Shown: one piece after another, positions 53,450 through 64,000 of the stretch | How positions within the stretch are numbered: the first letter of the stretch is position 1 | Layout: every line of letters begins with the position of its first letter | Assembly: GCA_029718625.1 (NCBI GenBank) | Contig: CM056381.1 | Location: 50,290,707 to 50,354,706, forward strand | Direction: 5' to 3' | Length of the DNA: 64,000 bases | Source: Synaphobranchus kaupii | Taxonomy: Eukaryota; Chordata; Actinopteri; Anguilliformes; Synaphobranchidae | Program-made: the position numbers and the translations under genes | Notes under the pieces: model-generated | Seen by the model: the letters and a program-made list of their open reading frames with translations, nothing else | What the model was told of the DNA's origin: nothing | The model's database searches: none

Positions 53450-53505
53450 GCATTACATCAATTTAGCAGATACTCTTATCCAGATCAGCTTACAATGTAG
53501 GATAA
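53450..53505 (-). repeat. UnaL2-type tail fragment, diverged
   Basis: GCATTACATCAATTTAGCAG followed by ATACTCTTATCCAGATCAGC. Confidence 0.6.
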
Positions 53506-56500
53506 CATATGTGCATTCACCTAATTTCCATGAGCAAAAAGGCCAGACCTGGCTAACAATCTTCCCAGACCAGTGAGTATATTGCCAGATAGCGGACACC
53601 AAAATACAAATACTGAATACATACAGATTGCACCCTCAGAAGAAAACCGTAAAACTATTAAAAAAAATTTAATTACCATAACCTACGTCCTCAAAAATAC
53701 CCTAACCTGAATTAGTACAAATGTTTATTTTTAATTTATATTTTTACTTATTTATTTATATATGTTGGAATATTTGCTATTGGTGAAGTGAACCAAGATG
53801 CAGTCTGAAGCGGTCTTCAGCATGGGAAAATGATCAATCATTTTCCTGTCCTGTCCACTGTGGGTCATTCCACAACTGGGAGTACAGCACAGTGCAGCCA
53901 TTATGCAGAGGGGATAGCCAGTCACCTAGCCAGGTTTGCGGAATGGCGATCTGGCAGAGGTGCAGGGTTTAAAGACTCATTGGATGTATGGTAGAGCTGT
54001 TCTAATAACTGCCCTTTAGGCTAGTACCAAGGTTTGAACTGGGTACAAACAGGTTGCCATGTGAAATTATTATTAGTCCTCTGTTTACTAACTGACACAG
54101 AGTCTCTTCCACTTATCAGAGAGAACATCTCTATTGTATCAGCTAATCCATGAAACTCAGGTTTCAGAGCCTGGGTAAACTGTAAAGGTGGGTACAAATA
54201 CCACAAGAGGATTAGCTCTACATATGAAACAAGGCTTGTGTACATATCCATCCCAATCAGCAGATCGTAGGAAAAGGACATGAGATTGGGAAGAAATGTT
54301 GCATAATGCATAGGCAAATATGGCACCTTATTCCGACTTGTTGAATGCAATAATGCTGACTATGATTTCCTTAATTTCTGGCACTACACTGGAAATTGTG
54401 GAGAATGAGGGCATTGATGATGTCCTGGGAGTTCTGCATCATCTGTGGAGGATGCAGCCATTTTATTGTTACAGACACTCAGCTGAAACAGAACACATCT
54501 GGCCAGTCATGGGTTTTGCTTTGTGCCTGCCTTTAAATGTATTGGGTTGTGGGACTTGTGGCTGACACCACACTTCTTTCTTCTCAAATAGAAATATTAC
54601 CATTGATAATTTATCAATTTAATATGCAATGACATCAACAGTCTTTCTGTCATATCTTGTTGAGTGGGGCCTGGCATGACCTGCATACAGGCTTCAACGT
54701 CGGTCATCGAAAGCTTTACCCATTGATAAAGGTTTGCGAGTTAACACGTGCGCTATGTTTCTGCCGCCGCTCGAGCGTGTCAACGCGTCAGGTACGCAGC
54801 GAGGGACATGCAGCACAATGCCGCAAGGAGGTCAGAAGGGCTGCCCTGGAATCAAACAACGAGTCAAAGGACACGCATGGCTCTGTTACTCCCGGTTCTG
54901 TCTTCCCTCGGCTCATGTTTTTAAGGCACATTGTTCCCCGTTTGACACTCTGAAACCGCGGAGTACAGTAAGGAAGAAACGCGGCACAGTTTGGGCATTG
55001 TTACTTCACGCCTGCTTTTGTGTCGACCAATAAGTGCCAGCGTTTCCGCTGAATAAAAGATCCTTAAAAGCCTCACTCTTTATATACACTGCAGTCACAA
55101 AGGAGACCAGGTCAGGTTAATGTGGAGAGTGGGGCTGAGCCAACTAGAAGCTGAAACACAGGGCCAAGTTACCCGAATGAATGCGGGAAAAAGGGGGGGT
55201 GCCATTGCTTTGGAATATGGCTCGTTTAGTGTCTTTGACATGCATTTGTGAAAGCTTACTTTGTAAGATCATTTTGATATTATTATTGGTATGTATTTGG
55301 TATGGTGACATAGGAATTGGCTTTTTATGTCAAAAATGTTTTTGTTGAGATATATCACATAAGTACAACAGAAAACATTAGGAATAGTGTCAATTAGGGT
55401 TCCAAGCATGTAGTTCTGGAATCCTATTGTTCTTCCTTTCTTTCTTCCTTTCATTTTCTCCAATAAAAGTACCTGTAGCTCAGAAAGTACTAGAGTAACA
55501 ATATTTGGCAGGTGGGCTGCTATGGCCCCCCACTACTCAGGGAAGGTATCGCACATATTAGCCAGATGGTGGCATAATGGATACATTTATGTTTTGTCCA
55601 TAACTTATACCTCAAGTTCAAATGACGCAAACTTTATACACACATTCGGCATTCCAGATCTAATTTGTCTCTCTGTCTTGTCTGTGTTCCATAATGTTTT
55701 CTCTGTCTATTTTTGTGTGCTTGGAACCCTATAATTGCTGCTTGCAGCTATATTCTTTTATTATTAGTTTGAAAGTAAATTCCCATTAAAGAGAATCATG
55801 AAAGATTTTCAGTTTAGTTTTATTTGTTTTACAAGCATGTCTGTGTTCCAAAATGATAATTTACTGCACCTTATAAATGAGAGGTAATAAAGATTAATTG
55901 TCAATGTGATAAGCAATAGCTACGCATAATTAAGAATATATTTTTGCCCCTATGTTGCCAAGTATTTGTGAGCTTGTTTTCATTGCTGCAGTCCCCAAGC
56001 AAGTGCTTTCCTCTGAAAAACATGATGTCATCCACTGCTTATTGACTCTGCAGTCCATCAATTTAACTTGTACTGACATTGAGTTGAAAGAGGGCGCCAT
56101 ATCTGCAGCTTATGCAGGACTTGTGGGCACCCAACTGACCAGAGGGGGTTCTGGTGGATAATTGAAATGGATATCCCACCAACTGAATTCAAATAAATCA
56201 CATATTTTAAAACTGAAATACAAGATAGATGTCAGTAAGAATTCAATTAAACAGCAAACATTTTTCAGAGAAACCCAATGAACATCCCTATATTCATTCC
56301 TCTTTTAAACCAACATTAATGTTCCTACAAGAAGAGAAGTGTGGTAAAGGCGTGGGTGTTGCCACAGTATACGATATCTTGAGTTAAATCTCTAAATGCT
56401 TGTGAGTGTGCAGTATATTGACTGCTATGGAGCAGTACAAGTCCAGTATGAAATGAAAGTGAGTTTATTATGGCAAGGGCATATTGCATGGCCATTAAAT

Positions 56501-56523
56501 TTTTTGTCCGAAAGGACAATAAA
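53506..56523. other. No recognised gene; CpG-richer patch at about 54740-55030
   Basis: Most is AT-rich and unassigned. At 54740-55030 CpG density rises (CTGCCGCCGCTCGAGCGTGT), with frames of about 100 codons that match nothing I know. It could be a fragment of a CpG island or an old repeat. Confidence 0.35.
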
Positions 56524-56548
56524 CTAATCAATCAATCAATCAATCAAT
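56524..56548. repeat. (ATCA)n microsatellite
   Basis: TAATCAATCAATCAATCAAT run following CCGAAAGGACAATAAAC. Confidence 0.9.
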
Positions 56549-57212
56549 TTTGTGGGGGATGGGTCACTGTCTAGCAACCAAGAACCTCCAGCCACAGTGT
56601 TGCTAACTTGAAGGTTTTTTGAATAGAGTAGCACAGAGCTGAAAAGTACCTTTGTGGCCCTGTGCCCCACTGCAAACAAACATGAAATATGACTCCATCG
56701 GTGTGACAAGGGCTAAACCAGCAGCATACACTCCTAGGAGCTCAACTGCTCAGACTGTGAAATTACCCGCAGCCATTGGGCAAAGGCACTTTCCTGATTC
56801 AATTTCACATCTCCCCAAGCTCCTCTTGTCACCAGGAAACCCCGAGGGCAGCATCGATGTGGAAGCTGAAAGGTTTTGGTTCACAGTAAATGCAGCTCTC
56901 AACATTGCCAGCTGACGGGCAGCACGTGCCCTGAGACCTGGAATAGGGACAAAAGTCAGTGTCCCCTGGGACATGATCTCACCTATGCCAGCCGCAGAAT
57001 CTGGCTAATCTGACCTTACGCCAGCATTAAAAGTGACACCGCACTGACTGTATGCCAGCTTTAGAGGGGACACCGCTCCTTCTACTAATGCCAAGGCGAC
57101 ACAAAAGAGATGTAGTTCACCGGGGTTTTTTGGACATTCATTTTGATGTGTTTACCATATGAATCAGTCTGGGGTACGTCGTAAAACCCTTCGTACGAAG
57201 CTTCTTGAACTT
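56549..57212. other. No recognised gene
   Basis: A frame of 87 codons (56652-56915) is open but has no recognisable motif or splice context that I can defend. Confidence 0.35.
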
Positions 57213-57272
57213 TGGGTGAGTTTCCCAAAAGCATCTTAACTTAAGACGCTCTTTGAAACGCTCGTAGATTAA

Positions 57273-57410
57273 TAATAATTGTGCAAATTAGCAAATCCAG
57301 GTGATTAGAACTAAATACTGGGGAGGACTTTTTACTTTCTGAACCCGGATTTTACACTTCTGGTTAAGTAGCACTTAAGAGGTGACTGTGCGTTCACACT
57401 TTAAGAACTT
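57273..57410. repeat. Block repeated at 57885-58020 (includes truncated MITE)
   Basis: ATAATTGTGCAAATTAGCAA through GACTTTTTACTTTCTGAACC to TTAAGAGGTGACTG recurs about 610 bp downstream with very few changes. It is therefore a local duplication. Confidence 0.85.
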
Positions 57411-57778
57411 CAGACCAGTCTTAGACTGTTAAGTGCGTTTTAGAAGCCCATAAATCACATATTTGATTTGATTTTTCGTGTTAGTGTTCATTTAATTTCA
57501 CGGTTGCCATAACCACTGATTGTTTTTTATAGTGATGTTAGATGCAACAATATTTACGTTTATTTATTTATTTTTAATTTACTTATTTTTATATATTTGG
57601 AAATTACCCATACAAGCCATTCCTTAAATAGCCCTATAAATAAATAAGTTTGAGACAAGTAAAATCAGTGGGAAAAACTTTGCCGTGCCTAACCGGCCAT
57701 GGGCAATACAGTGGGGTTTGCGTCTCCCAATCTATCGCCCCTCCTCCTCCCGTATCAGCAGCACCACAGACAGAAGTA

Positions 57779-57973
57779 CAGAGATGTAAAATCCAGGGGT
57801 CAAAAAGGAAAAGTCCTGCTATGTGTTTCTTCCACCCATGAACTCAGCCAGCTGATTTCACTAATTAGTTCCACCTCCTGGCTGAATAATTGTGCAAATT
57901 AGCAAATCCAGGTGATTAGAACTAAATACTGGGGAGGACTTTTTACTTTCTGAACCCAGATTTTACACTTCTG
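57779..57973. mobile_element. hAT-type MITE, same family as 30325-30519
   Basis: CAGAGATGTAAAATCCAGG at the left and its inverse (CAGAAGTGTAAAATCTGG) at the right, with AAAAGTCCTGC subterminal. The 8-bp flanks no longer match. Confidence 0.75.
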
Positions 57974-58086
57974 GTTAAGTAGCACTTAAGAGGTGACTGC
58001 GCGTTCACACTTTAAGAACTGTTTTGGGAAACGCGTGTTACAAATTTAAGATCCATCGTAGAATCGCTCGTTGAAATCGCACTTAA

Positions 58087-59203
58087 AGGATAAGTTCACT
58101 ATTTTGGACCTTGGACCCTATTTGCGGTCTGTCTTCCATGAACCTGACACATTGAGTCCATATTTTCGCTGATCGGTCCAGTATTGAGCTAGCTACAGAT
58201 TTCCTGTAGGCTCTCACTGGGCTACAATAGAAGTCAACGGGGCAATTAGAAATGTTATGGAAAAACAACGATAAATGTGCTTTTATAGCTCAGTGTGTAT
58301 TCTTACGGTCTCAGTATGCTCTCCTGTGAAATGTAGGCTATCGCAAACGCAAACCGAACGTTGAAACAACAGTTCCATTTGAAACAGAACTATTTCTCCG
58401 ACCGCACTACCTCGCACTGTAAACCTCCGCAGTCTAGCTACGTAGTAGAGAGGCCGCTTGAAAAGCAGTTGATCACAAATCCTGACCTCCCGTTGGAGTT
58501 TACTAGCTAGTAGCCTACAGCAGAACTATTTGTAACGCAGTGTTTGTAATCATCATTTGTAATAATTTACATTACCTGCGCAACTTCAGCCTCTCTCTCT
58601 TCTCTTGCTCTCTTATCATCCATCTCTTGTAGTTCCGTGTCCGTGTATTCTGGCTCAAATCTGTAGCCAGTAATGTCAAAGTCAAAATCGAATTCTTCGT
58701 CTTCGTAATCATTATAGTCATCCATCATCCAAGTTTTTTGTGGAAATTGTAGCCTACGTTGCTGCAGGTAAACAAACGCAGACTGCTCACATAGATAGTT
58801 TCGTAAACGGCCGGCACACCTTCCCGCTCCCCCACCCCCGACACATAGTACTCCGCGGGAGCAGCGAAAACAAGCAACAGAGAAATGCTTACTTCCAAGC
58901 CATGCCAAGCACGTAAAAATGTTCGGATTGAGATACATTTCACAGGAGAGCATACCGAGACCGGTAACAATACACCCTGAGCTTCCCGTCTCATTTATTG
59001 TACATGAAAGCACATTTATCGTTGTTTTTCCATAACATTTCTAATTGCCCCGTTGACTTCTATTGTAGCCCAGTCAGAGCCTACAGGAAATCTGTAGCTA
59101 GCTCAATACTGGACCGATCAGCGAAAATATGGACTCAATGTGTCAGGTTCATGGAAGACAGACCGCAAATAGGGTCCAAGGTCCAAAATAGCGAACTTAT
59201 CCT
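58087..59203. mobile_element. TTAA-flanked transposon C with long inverted repeats
   Basis: Ends AGGATAAGTTCACTATTTTGG and (inverse) AGGATAAGTTCGCTATTTTGG, flanked by TTAA (58083-58086, 59204-59207). Inverted repeats exceed 190 bp (58087-58280 against 59010-59203) and pick up again further in (58305-58335 against 58934-58960). It contains an acidic first exon on the minus strand. Confidence 0.82.
58576..58728 (-). CDS. Acidic first-exon-like ORF with YRFEPEYT motif (transposon C)
   Basis: From ATG at 58728: MMDDYNDYEDEEFDFDFD, then ITGYRFEPEYTDTELQEM and DKRAREEREAEVAQ. It then hits CAG/GTAATG, a good splice donor (exon end 58576). The frame upstream (to 59013) is open, but this ATG begins the acidic stretch. 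The YxFEPEYT motif next to an acidic leader recalls the start of teleost P2X7-like intracellular-domain proteins and of the remnant at 40934-41119. No downstream exon was found within the 1.1-kb element, so this is a deletion derivative that kept the promoter-proximal exon. Confidence 0.5.
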
Positions 59204-59375
59204 TTAACCCTAAGATTGATCGTTATCGGGAAACGCACCCCTGGTTGGTTTTGAAGTGCTGCATTTCTTTCATAGGTTTTAGTTAATTCCTCATTTTTTA
59301 ATTCCCCAACATAGTTTCCTATCATCAATTTGGAAGAGACCACACAAATATGCACAATAACTTATGCAGCTGGTG

Positions 59376-59670
59376 CACTGCAAAAACCAAATCTTAACAA
59401 GCATTTTAATCTCATATTTAGACTTTATAATTTTATTTATGTTACTTTTTTGCTGAACAACACAAACTATCTGCCAGTGAGGTAAATTCAAGATTTGCCA
59501 GAGGGGTAAGATAATTTCAATTGTCGAGCAAAAAATAACTTAAAACAAGCCAATATTTTATATAAATATATTTATACCAATTTAAAAACATTTATATATT
59601 TTGAAAAAATATGATTTTAAGTCTCATTACAAGACTAAATCACTTGTTCAGACAGACATTTTTTGCAGTG
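59376..59670. mobile_element. MITE with CACTGCAAAAA ends
   Basis: CACTGCAAAAACCAAATCTT at the left, inverse TTTTTTGCAGTG at the right. This is a terminus widespread in fish non-autonomous DNA transposons. Target duplication not seen. Confidence 0.55.
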
Positions 59671-60562
59671 TGTTAGCAGACTGAAGGCACCCAATCAACC
59701 AGAACAGTCCCTACTACAAGATGAGGCAGGGAAAACCCTCCTGACTGAAATCCCACTTTCCTGGGTGATTCTAGCCCCACAGGACTCCTAACTTGTGCTA
59801 GTTCTGACTGTGGGTAGTAGGAGCCCAACTGACCCCACAGAGTAATCTACAAATACGGTTTGACAATTATACTGCCAACTGTCATCAATGGATAATTTCT
59901 GTCATGTTAGAGACAGAATTCTTAAAAATTATCATAATAAATAAGATCAAAGATCAATGGATACATGCGAACGAGAAAGACTCAACATGTCACAGATGCA
60001 GAATAAGTGGCTCACGAGTCAGTCTTGTTCCCTGGGCCTGGCGGCGTTTCAAAGGAGAGAACTATTCATCTGGAAACTGAATGCACAAACAGCTCACTCA
60101 CAAGAACAAGGACTGCAATCTGGCATCACAGGAGTGGACCAGCAGGCTACAGGTTTGATCATAGGTAAGGAACTGCAGTTGTCCATTTTTACCAACCATC
60201 TGTGAACAGGACAACAGCTGTGGACAGGACAACATGTAATAACAGAAGCCATATACACCAAGGATAACTACTAAGCAAAGTTTTTGCCGTGCAGTGTTAT
60301 TTTTTTTACCATCAAAAACATTACTCCCATTACCAGGAGGGAGGCTTGAAACCACAGGCAAACAAAAATAATGAAGAGGAGAAGCAGACCTTTTATGGTG
60401 TGCAAACATTCCCACAGTGTCTAGTTCCAGCCAGAATCAAGGCCACTAGGCCAGGACATCTCCCCAGAGCCCTGCACGATGCATCATGACACTAGCCCAA
60501 GGCAAGTGTAGAGGCCTTATAGGTTTCACTTTGCTTTACCATAATATACAGTATACACACAT
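59671..60562. other. No recognised feature
   Basis: Unassigned; chance frames only. Confidence 0.4.
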
Positions 60563-60800
60563 ACAGTGAACACCATAATTCATTGGACAGTGACACATTT
60601 TTTTGTTATTTTGGTTCTGTACTCTAGCACTTTGAGTTTGAAAGGATACAATGACACAGAGGTTGAAGTGCAGACTGTCAGCTTTAATTTCAGGGTATTT
60701 TCATCCATATCGGATGAACCGCTTAGAAATTATAGAATCTTTTGTATATAGTCCCCCCATTTTCGGGCATCAAAAAATATTGGACAGTTAGCCCTATTTA
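60563..60800. mobile_element. Tc1/mariner-derived element end
   Basis: CAGTGAACACCATAATTCAT, TGGACAGTGACACATTTTTT, AAGTGCAGACTGTCAGCTTT and CCCCCCATTTTCGGGCATCA follow the order of a common teleost Tc1-like 5' region. Only one end is present. Confidence 0.6.
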
Positions 60801-62734
60801 CTTTGGCCCTCCAGAGGCAATTTCCACCTTGTCTCTACTACTTTATTTAAATGTCAATATCTCAACATAATACATTTATTTCAGAATATTCACATACAGT
60901 ATATATATATAATAACCATAACATACGTCGCCGAATGTATTTAAATAGCCTATGTTTAAAAAAAAAAAAACGTACGAAAGCGTGTGTGTATTTACACAAG
61001 AACAGCAACATATTTCAGCCCTAAGTGCGACGGGTGGTCACTGTGGAAATGTTTACTGTGCAGAACTTTGGCGAAATGTAACAAGATAAACTCTTTAGGG
61101 ACAACAAAGACTTAATTAATAACAAAGGCTTTGCTGACAGAGTTACAGGCGTGACACTATTATGGTTTACAGTGAACATGCAGTGAAAAAATTTATATAA
61201 CATACTATATAAATATGAACTTATATGAACCCAATAGGTTTTGTCAAGTAAAATGTGTTTGACACAAAAGTGCTGTTATTTATTTAATGGTGAAACAAAT
61301 TAGTAGAAATGTCCAGAAATATAATACGATGTTCTTGCCACGCATATTATTTGTCATAATCTTATGAGTTTATAAGTTTATAATCCAAACAGAAGTATAG
61401 AGCAAAATAGAGCTAAAATATTAAAAACTGCCACAATAATAAGAAATGTGCACTGTATGTATGCGATTTGCAGCCCATTCTCTCATTCTTTGTAGGATAT
61501 TGGTTTCATCATTATTACAGTGTCTTTTGTTCTGTGAAATGAATCAGACAGCATCAATGTGATAAAACCTGACTGACTGTCTACTTATAGATGCATTACC
61601 GGAAATCTTATCCTGTGCTCCACATTTGTGCTCTGGCTGTTTCTCCATGTTATCTGCTTAGTTATCCGCCTGTCAAGTATCTGAGTCAGAAGATGCCAAT
61701 GAAATGTTGTAATCTGGAAAAAGAAGTCCAACAGATACAGAAGTGTCACATATACCATTCTGCAGTTAAAAAGCTCTTAGGCAGAGGAAATGTATGTATG
61801 GTCCCAGCCCAGAGGACTGCTCTGTTTTCTATACTCCATGAGTCACACAGGGAACATGATCAGATAGAGCTTTTAACTCCTTTGTCAGGACATATTTCCT
61901 GGAAGCTTAATTTGAGTAATATGATTTCTTTAAATTACAATATGCCCACCCTAACTTCTATTCAATCACATCAATGCCACTCCACTTCTAACTGTATGGC
62001 AGTCTAGTGTCCTGTCCATCATCCAACTCTGTATTTTCCTGCTCGGTTTTCCAGACAAGGATCAGGATGCAAAAAAACAGACTTTTCATCACCTGGGTGT
62101 CAAACCTCTGTTTCCCTAGAGACCGAACCGACTTCCTGTAACTCATCCACAGGTCTTATCAGGGTCATGCAATGGAGATGTTTTGGAGGGCTGGGGTGGG
62201 GGACAATGCTTTGGATTGTGGTTGGACAGGCTCCTTTCAGTCCCGGCATGGAACATTTCTGTAATGCGACTCCCGCAGCAATAATCACAACAAGCACTTT
62301 TCCCTTCTGGAGACCTTTGTTCTTCAGCTCTGTATTTTGGTGATTTTCCTCCGTTTTTATTGTTATGTTTCAGACAAGTTGATATGTCACTAATTATCTC
62401 GATTTTCTAAGCTTGTCTCATTTGAAAAAGCCAGATAGATGGATGTAAAAAGGAAGAAAGAATAAAGGCATCCCATTATTTTTCATCATTCAGTGGGTTT
62501 TAATTAGCGTATACTTACCGGCATATACTTACCAGTATATTATACTGTTGGCTGCAGCTTGATTATTTATTGCTGATACACAGGGCTGAGATCACGCCAA
62601 ATCTTTGCTGAGGTCATCAGGAGCACAGGTCATATCATAAACATGATGACAGTGAAAACAAAGACAATACTATCAAACATTTCAAGGAGAGCATACTTGA
62701 TATCAGTACGTACAGTATGTTAAAGTTGACGTTC
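60801..62734. other. No recognised feature
   Basis: AT-rich. A 138-codon frame at 61591-62007 lacks recognisable domains or codon bias. Confidence 0.4.
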
Positions 62735-62890
62735 ATGGGGCTGCCACTGTGGTGTAGCGGACTGGTAAAAGCGCAGACTATCAGTCTGTGCAGTTGCACC
62801 CCGAGGATCGGGGGTTCAATCCCCAGTCCAGCCAGATCCAAGCATGGCCAGTGCCCTGAGGAAGTGGCAATTGGTGGCTGCCAATTTGCG
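62735..62890 (+). mobile_element. tRNA-derived SINE head
   Basis: TGGTGTAGCGGACTGG (A-box-like) and GGTTCAATCC (B box, about 62814-62823) with a CCCCGAGGATCGGGG stem between them. It lacks a proper cloverleaf and is followed by unrelated sequence, so it is a SINE rather than a tRNA gene. Confidence 0.6.
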
Positions 62891-62929
62891 CTTGCATTTT
62901 GGAAATGCTTGGGCAAATGTAACGATGTA

Positions 62930-63090
62930 GCTTTTATGTACGCTACGGCACTATTTCATTAAAAAAACAGCTTTGCTACTGAAAAAGCTATTTGATTTAA
63001 GAAATAGTGAAGCTACCACCACACTACTGGTAAATGTAGTTAAGCTAGTAGCTTCACTATTTGTAGTGAAGCTACTGCCCAACACTGGTG
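62930..63090. repeat. DNA-transposon end fragment (GTAGCTTCACTA...CCCAACACTGG)
   Basis: Repeated AGTGAAGCTAC / GTAGCTTCACT motifs ending ACTGCCCAACACTGG, a terminus seen on fish non-autonomous elements. Confidence 0.45.
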
Positions 63091-64000
63091 AGCAGCAAAT
63101 ATTTTAGAGCAAGAAGCAGCGAAACAAACAAGAGCAGCACACACAAAAGCAGCACAGGAAAGGTCCGACTCTCTCTTTTAAAAGGAGCGCTTCATTAGTG
63201 ATGTGTGAATGTGATTGGTTGAGTATGAGAACATGTGTTTGCTGAGGCTGACTATTGGTCAGGCACAGCAAGAGTTTCCTGACAGAACTTACTCTGCGTA
63301 CTTTATGCACAACGCATCATTTATATAGTATTGGATAAAAGCACAGGAAAAGGAAGTGAAGTGAAACCTTTCACCCCACAATTTTACACATTTTACTTAA
63401 TAAATACACACTAAAATGACTGTAAAAAGGTAAACTACTCTCCAACTACCTACTTGGGTGACACTTTATTTTAGGGTTCATGTTTTTAAATGCAAAATGG
63501 TCATATGAACACATTTTCCCAAGCAAAAAGTTCCAGAAAGCCCAAATAAGTAGCACCTAAGCAAAGAGGCTCATTGGAATTAGAGTTTGTGGCTTGACAA
63601 AAATTCATTGGAATATCAAGCTGTAGTTGTTCCAGATAAATTTTCCATTCCCTGACTGCCAGTAGCTTCCTACTGGGTTCAGTTTACAAACTTAAATTAC
63701 TTGTTAGCTCTCAGACCCTGTTCACAAACTCATCTACTATTGCAGTAAAAAAAGAAGGATTAACAATGAATACATGTTTGTGTCAGGTGTAAAAAAAAAT
63801 CCCCAATTTTATGACTCATGTCTTTTGTCCGTTCACTCACTGTCTGGACTAAACATATCAGATGGCTAATATCAAATTCGTGTGGTGCCAATATTTATTT
63901 CTTGACATTTTGCATTTCATATTATTCACAACTCACAATCCAAAATTGTAATGTTCATGTTTATTTTACCTCCATTAAATATACTGAATGTTTTTTGTTT
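63091..64000. other. No recognised feature
   Basis: Unassigned AT-rich sequence to the window end. Confidence 0.4.

Larger units (their letters stand above)
57213..59243. mobile_element. Inverted-repeat element with GTGCGTTTCCC ends (hAT-like, decayed)
   Basis: Left GGGTGAGTTTCCCAAAAGC, right GGGAAACGCACCCCTG. This resembles a common teleost terminus, but no target duplication was found. It contains two MITE fragments, a ~135-bp repeated block and a nested TTAA element. Confidence 0.45.

Noticed and set aside
54021..54350. 109-codon minus-strand open frame
   Set aside because: No conserved motif recognised; surrounding sequence is unremarkable.
54734..55033. Possible exon in CpG-richer sequence
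   Set aside because: Protein text matches no family known to me and no clear splice signals define it; noted only as a compositional patch.
56652..56915. 87-codon frame as a host exon
   Set aside because: No motif and no neighbouring exons; cannot be supported from sequence alone.
61591..62007. 138-codon open frame
   Set aside because: No recognisable domain, AT-rich codon use, no promoter or splice context; compatible with chance.

Overview
This window looks like gene-poor, transposon-packed DNA from a teleost fish. The evidence is the mix of repeats: V-SINE-like tRNA-derived SINEs with a UnaL2-type 3' tail (GGATA-loop hairpin followed by TGTAA repeats), Tf1/sushi-type chromoviruses, BEL/Pao, Tc1-like, hAT and TTAA-flanked DNA transposons. 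The UnaL2-type tails might hint at an early-branching teleost such as an eel or tarpon, but that is weak. I found no convincing host protein-coding gene and no standard tRNA or rRNA gene.

Layout. 1-1330: dead Ty3/gypsy pol. About 4340-15340: an old BEL/Pao element, broken up by a SINE (5630-5897), by a second dead chromovirus on the minus strand (12065-13292), by a UnaL2-like fragment (13863-14210), and by a very young non-autonomous LTR retrotransposon on the minus strand (5974-12057, TSD CTTAA). 17690-28474: a decayed inverted-repeat element containing an 872-bp tandem duplication, a ~180-bp satellite and a SINE. That SINE is split by a complete, apparently intact chromovirus (20123-27224, TSD CTGGA). 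29815-32883: a 3-kb palindrome. 33158-41420: a TTAA-containing minisatellite invaded by two different TTAA-flanked transposons, which were in turn invaded by Tc1-like, hAT and LTR elements. 42662-44569: a solo LTR. 44570-64000: mostly unique or unrecognised sequence with small repeats, plus a third TTAA element at 58087-59203.

Main result. The intact chromovirus and the non-autonomous element appear to be helper and parasite. They share related LTRs, U3 length (290 and 287 nt), TATA-to-start spacing (31 nt) and polypurine tract. Both carry an 11-nt perfect complementarity between the predicted first 11 nt of the RNA and a site next to the 5' LTR, the signature of Tf1-type self-priming. The two elements differ at three positions of this duplex and every change is compensated on the other side. 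The non-autonomous element encodes one 1129-codon ORF: two diverged copies of the helper Gag N-terminal segment followed by about 85 tandem 33-bp or 24-bp units (Ala/Cys-rich, then Arg/Ser/Pro-rich). The helper gag and pol overlap in the -1 frame at a CCCAAAA heptamer with a plausible downstream pseudoknot.

All alignments and repeat counts were made by eye. Coordinates of TSD-bounded elements are exact; coordinates of decayed elements are approximate.
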